Positions 55,560-64,000 of a stretch of 64,000 nucleotides of DNA are shown in pieces (position 1 is the stretch's first letter; each line of letters opens with the position of its first letter). The notes below the pieces were generated by a model that was given only the letters and a program-made list of their open reading frames with translations, was not told the origin of the DNA and made no database searches. This DNA is from Chiridota heheva. Its lineage: Eukaryota > Echinodermata > Holothuroidea > Apodida > Chiridotidae. Made by a program: the position numbers and the translations under genes. Location of the stretch: the NCBI GenBank assembly GCA_020152595.1, contig JAIGNY010004520.1:1420001-1484000 (forward strand), in the 5' to 3' direction.

Positions 55560-56690
55560 TGACTTGTATGTAGGTAAATGCAAAGACAAGTAGGATTTTA
55601 ACTATTGTATAACGAAATATGTATAGCATTTAATTTAAGGTCACAATTTCATGCCATTATTGTTGGTTATGATCATCTGAATGTTAGAATGACTCTTCTG
55701 ACCGAAACTTAAGCAAATGTTTCAACGAACCAATTGTATATATATATTTCTTTGAAAATAAAACTTTTAACCTTAAAGATCTATGAACACATTCGATTGA
55801 AGAAGTATTGAAATATGAGAGCATTGAAATATGAGCAGATCAGTTTTGAATTTTGAAAAAACCCTTGCAGGCCTGTATAGGATCCGGGAAGCTAGGGCTA
55901 GCCCCCTCCTCCTTTTTCTGACCCCCACCACACCTCACCCTTGCACATACATATATTTTTACTTAATGATAAACACAATTAAGACTATTTTATGCTATAT
56001 AAATTGAGTTGGGTTGAGTTTTTGGTCAGGAATTTTTATCAATCACTTTTAAAATTGTTCTATAAGCGGCTCGGCCAAAAGTATTTTTAGTTATGGCTTT
56101 GATCAAAATTTGATCAGATTTTGATTTACGTGAAATTTGTGATGTATTGGGCGGACAGCTCTAAATTCTTATGTTATTCTTTAAATTTCTTTCCGTAATC
56201 TAAGGAAAATATATTCCTGTTAGAATTCAATTGGATGCAGCGATGTCGGAACCAGAGGGGCAAAGGGGGAACTGTCGTAGAGTAAGAAGAAATGGGCAGG
56301 AGGTGCCCTTTTGAAAGTTAGGACGGACCGGGGTAGGAGGTGCCTTTTTAAAACTTATATGAAATCATTCTAGGTCATTCTTGATGCATAAACAAAAATA
56401 ATAATCCACTCACTCTCAAATCCTACATAGCACATACAGACATAGAAGATGAAAAATAATTTAGTATTTATTTGACACAATTAAAGCATGTCATTTACCA
56501 GGGGCCCGACACCCAGGGGCCGTGATGGGATGTGGAATGGCCCCCAATAATTTTCAAAAATAGGCCTTTTACCTATTTGCCCGATGGACAATTGCCAACA
56601 TCGGTCCAAGTTGGTTCCCCAATCTCAAACCCAGAGGTGAGATTTGCTTACTGAAAGTGTGCTCGTGTGGGGAGGGGGAGGGGGGGGGGT
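55560..56690. other. Unassigned sequence with repeat-like debris
   Basis: Purine-rich patches such as GGCAGGAGGTGCCCTTTT (about 56292) resemble the R1-like GTGCCTTTTT motif. No boundary could be set. Confidence 0.35.
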
Positions 56691-57814
56691 AAAAAAGGGA
56701 GGGTAATCACAAAATCACTCTTAGATACAAATTATCACTATAGTACAAAAAGTATACATTTAGAAAAACGTTGGATGGGGCGAAGCAAGTGCCTCCTTGC
56801 TTCCCAAATCCCGCCCCGCCTATGCTCAGACCATATGTGTAGAAACCGGGGAGAGGGGTCACATTCCCCCATTTTTCGAAAACTGACAAAAGTGCCTTTT
56901 TTTTTAAATGTTCCTCAATTGCTATCAAAAAAGTGCCCTCACTTGATTTTCTGCCCCCTCCCCGCCACCGTGCCCCAAGTTCCTTCCGACACCCATGATT
57001 GGATGGTTTGTAATATATTTTCAAACATTTAAGCTAATATAACCTCTTCACATTTAACGGCATATGGACGGGTAGAACAGAAAATTCTTTGCATTGCGTC
57101 AAATTCACATACATGCTGACATGTGTCTACATGTATTCCATGTTTGAATAATGATTAATGTAGGGCCTATGCTATGCAACAGTTGTGATGTGAAAGAGAT
57201 AACACCTTTACATTTCTGTCCCAAGTTTCAGTCACTGAATATCATCATGTCTGTTTTCTCCTGTAAATTTTTTAGTAATAGGTATATGTATGATGGAGAT
57301 TTAAAACTAATTCATATTCAACTGCTCTTATTCAACTTAGTAACGCGTACGGCGCAGATGGAGGATTGAAAAAGAAAAGCAATGATTCAACGTAAGAAAA
57401 TTCATAGGTTTCAGTTGTGATGTCACAAAATTTAAATAAAACTTTCATAATTTATTTAGATAAAGCCTTAAATCTCAAAAGCTGTAAAATTGCCGATTTT
57501 CATGGTAATTTCTTCTAAATTCAAGTTGGTGTTATTTGTCCATAGGTTTTTACTAAAATCGGTTAATTTCGTTTTCATTTGTGAACTTCTATGGCCATAA
57601 ACACATCAGAAACACATGATTCATGATCGGGAAAGTGACATCGTTTGATAATTGAATGTCATAACCTACTACAAAAATAAATTAATGCCACTTGTTAAAA
57701 ATAATTAAGGTCTACGCTCAAATTGGAGGGGGACAAATACCTACTTCTAAAAAGTGGGAGGGATCATGGCACAGCCCCTCCCCACTTCCGGCGCCTATGA
57801 TTATAATTAGTACT
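56691..57814. repeat. 1.12-kb tandem duplication, first copy
   Basis: Begins AAAAAAGGGAGGGTAATCACAAAATC and ends near TATAATTAGTACTGAA. The whole unit recurs immediately at 57815-58937 with scattered substitutions and small indels. Confidence 0.92.
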
Positions 57815-58937
57815 GAAAAAAGGGAAGGTAATCACAAAATCACTCTAAGATACAAATTATCACTATAGTACAAAAAGTATACATTTAGAAAAACGTTGGA
57901 TGGGGCGAAGCAAGTGCCTCCTTGCTCCCCGAATCCCCCCCGCCTATGCTCAAACCATTTGTGTAGAAACCGGGGAGAGGGGTCACGTTCCCTCATTTTT
58001 CGAAAAATGACAAAAGTGCCTTTTTTGAAAAATGCTCCTCAATTGCTATCAAAAAAGTGCCCTCACTTGATTTTCTGCCTCCCTGCCCCAAGTTCCTTCC
58101 GACACCCATGATTGGAGGATTGTATGATGGTCTTTAACATATTTTCAAACATTTTAGCATAATATCACCTCTTCACATCCATATACATTTAACGGCGTAG
58201 GCCCTATGGACGGGTAGAACAGAAAATTCTTTGCATTGCGTCAATTTCACATACATGCTGACATGTGTTCACATGTATTCCATGTTTGAATAATTATTAA
58301 TGTAGGGTCTATGCTATCCAACAGTTGTGATGTGAAAGAGATAACACCTTTACATTTCTGTCCCAAGTTCCAGTCACTGAATATCATCATGTCTGTTTTC
58401 TCTTGTTAATTTTTTAGTAATAGGTATATGTATGATGGAGATTCAAAACTAATTCATATTCAACTGCTCCCATTCAACTTAGTAACGCGTACGGCGCTGA
58501 TGGAGGATTGAAAAAGAATAGCAATGATTCAACGTAAGAAAATTTAGAGGTTTTAGATGTGATGTCACAAAATTTGAATAAAACTTTTGTAATTTGTTTA
58601 AATAAAGCCTTAAATCTCAAAAGCTATAAAATTGCCGATTCTCATAGTATTTTCTTCTAAATTCAAGTTGGTGTTATATGTCCATAGGTTTTCACTAAAA
58701 ATCGGTTGATTTCGTTTTCATTTTCGAACTTCTATGGCCATAAACACATCAGAAACACATGATTCATGATCGGAAAAGTTACATCGTTTGATAATTTAAT
58801 GTCATGTCCTACTACAAAAATAAATTAATGCCACTTGTTAAAAATAATTGAAGTCTACCCACTTCTACAAAGTGGGAGGGGCTATGGCACAACCACTCCC
58901 CACTTCCGGCGCCTATGACTATAATTAGTACTGAAAA
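57815..58937. repeat. 1.12-kb tandem duplication, second copy
   Basis: Same order of landmarks as the first copy: GAAAAACGTTGGATGGGGCGAAG, then CGGGTAGAACAGAAAATTC, CCATAAACACATCAGAAAC and CTTCCGGCGCCTATGA. A small deletion falls near 58850-58870. Confidence 0.92.
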
Positions 58938-60058
58938 TATAATTTCAAAGAATAATGTAAAAAAATCTGACTTCGTTGTCTTTTAACAAGTCACATGATA
59001 AATAGATGGCAGCATATACATACGGACAATTTAATTGTTAGAGGTAAATGTATGAAAATTGTATAGGCATACTTACTTGAGTTGCTTCTTATGTAGGTAT
59101 AAAACATCTTTGATTATTTTCTTACCATTTTATTTTATTTCCTTTTATATTCCTGCATCAAGTATCGATTGATTAACTGAACATCTGGTCCTCCGCCAGC
59201 GACGTCGACCATGTCGACTGTCTTGAAGCATTAGGCGCATTTACGTATTTACGTTCTTGGTGTCGTATTCACTTAACTGGTGCAACGTCACATCCGGGAG
59301 ATGACGTCATTTTCTGGAGTGAAAAAAACCTTTGCGATACACGTGACAAGTCTGTATGCGTTAACTGCACAGATACGTTTGGCATGTAAACAAACACATC
59401 TGATCGTTTTGTTTTCACTCCAATGCGGGGTGAATGCGTACGGTTGCTCTGCGGTCTGATGACCTCAGGTCACATACCCGACCAAGTGATTAGAATATGT
59501 ACATGATTGTGACGTCACACGCACTCAGCTGGGTACCTCTTGGGTGTGCCGGAATTAAGTTTTCATATACTGCCCACTGAATACGAATTACGCTTATTGA
59601 CAATATGAAAAGCATGCAGACAGATACTTTCAGTAATCGAAATAAATAGAACATGCGAAAATAATATTCTTTTTTTTAACGCCAAATAACCAGATTACTG
59701 TTTTCAGTATTAGCAGTGTTCAGTTTTTATTAGTGAGATAACATCTCCCTCTGTATGCCCTACATGCTACGCACTACATGCAATACAGAGTGAGACTCGG
59801 TCTTGTCTGTTTTAACGTGGAAATCGCCGATCGGTCCTAAAATCGCGACTACGCTGTCTATTAATGTCACCTGTTACACTATAACTACTGTACTTACGGC
59901 ACATAAAAATATATAGCTAACTTCTCCTGTTATTTCTGTTAAATTTGTAAGAAGGTAAAACATGCTGGTAATCATACAATTATTAAAAATGGGTAAAAAT
60001 GTAAGCCAATATTGGTCACTCCTTTCAATTCAACTGTATGCTTCTTTTTTTTTTACAG
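58938..60058. other. CpG-richer unassigned region
   Basis: From about 59190 to 59560 CpG dinucleotides are denser than elsewhere (GCGACGTCGACCATGTCGAC, and CGTACGG-type sequences), as at promoters in methylated invertebrate genomes. No open frame is supported. It could be the promoter side of a rightward gene. Confidence 0.4.
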
Positions 60059-60059
60059 G

Positions 60060-60230
60060 GTGCACAACACCGATACGCGTACTAATAGATATAACGCCAG
60101 CGAACTGGACACACGCGTTCAACATTTACGCTACGCTGACATGGCCGATGTTCGATCGATTGAGTTTAAAATAATTAGGTAGGCCTACATTCACTTCGGC
60201 GCACACGGTTGTGAGAAGGAAACACGAGGT
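60060..60230 (+). other. Candidate exon (plus strand), unidentified
   Basis: A strong acceptor (nine or more T, then ACAG, about 60047-60059) is followed by CpG-rich sequence with an open frame (VHNTDTRTNRYNASELDTRV to a stop near 60179). A good donor, CACGAG|GTAGGTG, lies at 60230, with a weaker one at 60179 (ATTAG|GTAGGC). It could be an untranslated or partly coding exon of a neighbouring gene. No homology recognised. Confidence 0.3.
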
Positions 60231-60889
60231 AGGTGAAAGTTTCTTCTTTTTACGGGTTTTAGTTCATAGTTATTTAATGTATTTCTATGTGCCCAAGCTT
60301 TTAAGATTAGGAGTTACATACTACAAGCGTTTTTAGTTATGTAGCTTAGCTTTTGCAGGTTGAAATGAATGAGGTAAATAAGTACAAATGTATTGGAAAA
60401 TGCTCGCAAAACAGGAGTGCGTCGCAAATATACTATGATGAGTCAATGTAGCGGTTTCCACCGTTACATGCATTGGCTGATGTCTGATCCAGTATTCGCA
60501 GTCATGTAATGGCTATTCCGTATACTACGGTCAGATGTGTATCTGACTAAGTTTTGATATGAAAGATGCCAATACATGGAGGTAAACCAAGAGCGTGTTT
60601 TGCTATGTGCTCTTTGTTTGTTTACAATTCCTTGATCAGTGATTGGATGATTTCCTGCATCGTACGCGGATGACGTCGATGCACATACTCTATACTCGGA
60701 ACTCGTGCATTAAGACATCGTGTGCAACTTCAAAATGTATGCATTCACATAGCAGAAATGCGCGGATAAAGTGCGCACGCATATTCTGTTACGTAACAGC
60801 ATAATGTAACGTTAATGGAAACATATACGTAAACAAAAATATCAGAAAGGAAGAAACAGGAATAACAAGCAGACATCAAATTTTCGTTT

Positions 60890-60895
<6 letters not shown>

Positions 60896-60936
<41 letters not shown>

Positions 60937-61033
60937 ATCTGTTTGTCTCTCTCTCTCTCTCTCTGTCTCTCTCTTTCTGGTCTGTCTGTCGTATGTCTCT
61001 CTCTCTCTGTGCGTCTGTCTGTTTGTCTGTCTA

Positions 61034-61066
<33 letters not shown>

Positions 61067-61068
61067 TT
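60896..61068. repeat. (CT)n-rich tract, first unit
   Basis: Polypyrimidine CTCT/TGTCTG tract of about 170 bp. It ends in TTTTCCTTTACGCAG, an acceptor-like sequence. The counterpart in the second unit differs in repeat number. Confidence 0.92.
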
Positions 61069-61080
61069 TCCTTTACGCAG

Positions 61081-61155
61081 TGGACCACTTAAAGTGATTG
61101 ATTTCTTTTGGATATTTTACCACAGGAAAAGTGAATTCTGCACAATATTGCAAGA
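61081..61155 (+). other. Exon-like 75-bp segment after the (CT)n tract, first unit
   Basis: TTTACGCAG | TGGACCACTT ... CAAGA | GTAAGTAG gives an excellent acceptor and donor around 75 bp, one frame of which stays open. It is duplicated at 63290-63364. No homology recognised. Confidence 0.28.
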
Positions 61156-61559
61156 GTAAGTAGAAAATTTATTGTTTTATCTATCAGTCTATTGCATATA
61201 TCTAGTTCCGCAAGCATTGAGTATACGTGACTGCAACGGAACTGGTTGATTAGGGAAGGGGGTGGGGGTAGATCAGTAATCATTGCATTGTGCCGGTGTA
61301 TGTTAGACCGGCAGCGTCATCACCTACAGCTCTACAGTGCATGGAAATAGTTTGAATTTTCTTTATGATCAAAATTAAGGAAATAATTAAGTTCCACCTT
61401 CATCTTTTGTTGAAAGATGTAAGGAGATCAGAAAGGTCCCTTTCATCAGTTCATCCGCGAAAATGGATAGTAAGACCCATCCAACACCTTCCCCCTCCCC
61501 CCTTCCCCACCCCTTCCATCATTGTTACGAGTGGCACTATTTGTTTTCCATATGATGCG

Positions 61560-61640
61560 TCAGCATACATTCAAGGGCGCCGGAACGGAACAGGTGGGAC
61601 AGGTGGGGCATATGCCCCACCTAATATTTTGCTTGATCAT
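61560..61640. repeat. Dispersed-repeat edge with palindromic GGGGCATATGCCCC
   Basis: AAGGGCGCCGGAACGG, then GGTGGGGCATATGCCCCACC (a 20-bp palindrome, about 61600-61621), looks like the terminal part of a common invertebrate repeat. The second unit carries it too (about 63809-63830). Confidence 0.5.
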
Positions 61641-62239
61641 AGTTTTTTTCTTGTATAATCATTGATTAAGATTAGATTGAAGACACAAAATAAAACCATT
61701 GTATGATCATAAACACAAATTAGAAAATTGCTAACGAATTTAGTTTGGCAAATAACATAACAGAGAAAACGACATTAAGCGGTTTGAGGTTATATATCAA
61801 ATTGATTTAAACTTCATGTTTTCCCAGTAGCGTAACTAACGGGAATGCTAGTGTGTGTGTGGGGTTCCTACTGTTCCTCAATCACACTTTCGTCGGAAAA
61901 TGTAATCTCTTGTCGGAAAATATTGTATTCTTAGCAAAATATGAACCGTAAGATTAGAATAAGCAAGTAAATATTTTGCAGTGTTTTATAGGCTTACATT
62001 TTATTGACTGTTACCCCAACTGACCAATGGAAAAAAATTAAATGATTATGCGATGTCACTGCTGTTGTAGCTTGTTGTCAGCGGAACATCCTTGGCTGAA
62101 ATTAGCTGAACCCTTCTCCATACATACTGAAAAGGGACTAAAATGGGTCCAGATTTTTTTTTTTTATGGCCGGAGAAGAGAAAGGAGGGGGGGGGGAGAA
62201 TTTGTAATTTATCTTTCCATCAAGCATTGCTACTAATTG

Positions 62240-62560
62240 GAAAATCTTCGATTTTGGGAAATCTTTTATCAATCTGTCAATTGTAGGGAAATTTCCTTCA
62301 TTTTTAGGAAAACATTTTTTCAGTGGCATATAGCTCCATGGATTTTAAGGCCAAAATAAATTATATGTTGGTTCATTTTCATCAAGTTTTGGGAAATTTC
62401 CTTCATCATTTGGGACATTTTCTTAATTTTGTTGAGAATTCCTGCAATTTCTGGGAAATTTCCTTCAATTTTCAGGACATACTACAATTTTCATAAATTT
62501 TACCTCATTTTCTTTCAATTTTTACCAATTTTTTTTCAATTTGATTTGATTTTTTCAAAA
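62240..62560. repeat. Degenerate GGGAAATTTCCTTCA repeats
   Basis: The 15-25-bp T-rich motif recurs irregularly (about 62258, 62287, 62391, 62452), followed by a TTTTCAATTTT-rich tract. It may be a decayed minisatellite. Confidence 0.6.
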
Positions 62561-63018
62561 TTTTACTTCCCAAACAGTAAGGCGAAATTTTTAAATGAAG
62601 AAAGTCCTCCCGCCCCCCCCCCCCCGGCCCCCTCCCCACTTTTGCACCCGTGTCTTACGCCTCTGATCCTGTATACAGATTCCTAAAAAAATTGATGATA
62701 CCAATTTTCCGGAAAATTTAGGTCCCCCAACCAAAACATTCTAGCAACGCTACTGTGTCTCCAAGTCACAAATATATCTACTTCATCTGATATCAAAGGT
62801 CAATGTTGGTCATACCATACCATATTGTCAGTCTATGACCCAGTGGTGTATCTAAGGGGGAGAGGGGGATTAACCATCTACAGAGAAAACAGATGTTGGC
62901 AAGGTTTTAATCTTATTGACTGAATTATCGTCAATTTTTCATCAAATATCCTCAATTGTAGACCAAATATCTTTAATTTTGACCTAAAAGCTTTAATTGT
63001 GGACCAAATTCTTCATTG

Positions 63019-63106
63019 TAATGTAACGTTAATGGAAACATATACGTAAACAAAAATATCAGAAAGGAAGAAACAGGAATAACAAGCAGACATCAAATTT
63101 TCGTTT

Positions 63107-63147
<41 letters not shown>

Positions 63148-63200
63148 ATCTGTTTGTCTCTCTCTCTCTCTCTGTCTCTCTCTTTCTGGTCTGTCTGTCG

Positions 63201-63237
<37 letters not shown>

Positions 63238-64000
63238 GTCTGTCTGTTTGTCTGTCTATCTCTCTCTCTCTCTCTTTTCCTTTACGCAGTGGACCACTTA
63301 AAGTGATTGATTTCTTTTGGATATTTTACCACAGGAAAAGTGAATTCTGCACAATATTGCAAGAGTAAGTAGAAAATTTATTGTTTTATCTATCAGTCTA
63401 TTGCATATATCTAGTTCCGCAAGCATTGAGTATACGTGACTGCAACGGAACTGGTTGATTAGGGAAGGGGGTGGGGGTAGATCAGTAATCATTGCATTGT
63501 GCCGGTGTATGTTAGACCGGCAGCGTCATCACCTACAGCTCTACAGTGCATGGAAATAGTTTGAATTTTCTTTATGATCAAAATTAAGGAAATAATTAAG
63601 TTCCACCTTCATCTTTTGTTGAAAGATGTGAGGAGATCAGAAAGGTCCCTTTCATCAGTTCATCCGCGAAAATGGATAGTAAGACCCATCCAACACCTTC
63701 CCCCTCCCCCCTTCCCCACCCCTTCCATCATTGTTACGAGTGGCACTATTTGTTTTCCATATGATGCGTCAGCATACATTCAAGGGCGCCGGAACGGAAC
63801 AGGTGGGACAGGTGGGGCATATGCCCCACCTAATATTTTGCTTGATCATAGTTTTTTTCTTGTATAATCATTGATTAAGATTAGATTGAAGACACAAAAT
63901 AAAACCATTGTATGATCATAAACACAAATTAGAAAATTGCTAACGAATTTAGTTTGGCAAATAACATAACAGAGAAAACGACATTAAGCGGTTTGAGGTT
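63019..64000. repeat. 2.2-kb tandem duplication, second unit (cut by the window end)
   Basis: Matches 60802 onward with (CT)n length changes and only isolated substitutions (for example AGATGTGAGGAG here versus AGATGTAAGGAG at 61418). Confidence 0.93.
63290..63364 (+). other. Exon-like 75-bp segment after the (CT)n tract, second unit
   Basis: Identical to 61081-61155 with the same splice-like borders. Confidence 0.28.

Larger units (their letters stand above)
60802..63018. repeat. 2.2-kb tandem duplication, first unit
   Basis: Starts TAATGTAACGTTAATGGAAAC and contains a (CT)n tract, an exon-like segment, AT-rich sequence and T-rich GGGAAATTTCCTTCA repeats. The next unit begins at 63019 and is nearly identical to the window end. 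Confidence 0.93.

Noticed and set aside
60876..61088. Arg/Glu-rich 70-codon minus-strand protein
   Set aside because: Reverse reading of the (CT)n tract, duplicated with it in the second unit region.

Overview
The window looks like AT-rich, repeat-dense nuclear DNA from a marine invertebrate, probably a deuterostome and perhaps an echinoderm. The evidence is one recognisable animal gene with spliced exons and a very long intron, RNase H-bearing non-LTR retrotransposons, a Ty3/gypsy element primed by tRNA-Leu, a tRNA-derived SINE, several short inverted-repeat DNA transposon families and many minisatellites. The species itself cannot be named from sequence alone. There is no sign of bacterial or phage DNA.

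The only host gene I can support runs on the minus strand. Its first coding exon (51214-51300) and next coding exon (7674-7801) encode the N-terminus of a Rap guanine nucleotide exchange factor of the RAPGEF2/6 (PDZ-GEF) family. Splice sites and phases agree. If the two exons are adjacent, almost the whole window is one 43.4-kb intron, and most of what is annotated here is mobile DNA lodged in it. The rest of the gene (cyclic-nucleotide-binding-like, REM, PDZ, RA and CDC25 domains in known members) would lie left of position 1. A possible non-coding 5' exon lies near 55.4 kb.

Layout. 1-6913: an old 5'-truncated LINE (B) split by a nearly full-length LINE (A, 929-6119) with a 10-bp target-site duplication. 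7674-7801: RAPGEF exon, with LINE 3'-end debris just upstream. 8190-9567: an inverted-repeat array and a 26-bp minisatellite. 10084-10302: a decayed THAP exon. 11885-14692: half of a fold-back element, an internally deleted LINE, and remnants of a repetitive protein family. 17848-18430 and 41828-42406: two fold-back elements inserted at TTAA. 20604-21161: a piggyBac-like element. 22206-24338: minisatellites and a large (TA)n tract inside a dispersed repeat. 24339-34275: a complete 9.9-kb Ty3/gypsy element with 1.74-kb LTRs, gag, pol and an extra zinc-finger ORF3. 35640-36236: a reverse transcriptase fragment of another LINE lineage. 37578-46080: inverted-repeat MITEs, a SINE with a 13-bp duplication, and a 20-bp minisatellite. 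48785-50300: a 25-bp minisatellite split by an 822-bp hAT-like element. 56691-58937: a 1.12-kb tandem duplication. 60802-64000: a 2.2-kb near-identical tandem duplication carrying an exon-like segment.

Most retroelement reading frames are broken by single-base indels. In the LTR element, part of this may be uncorrected sequencing error, because the two LTRs differ by many one-base indels as well as substitutions.
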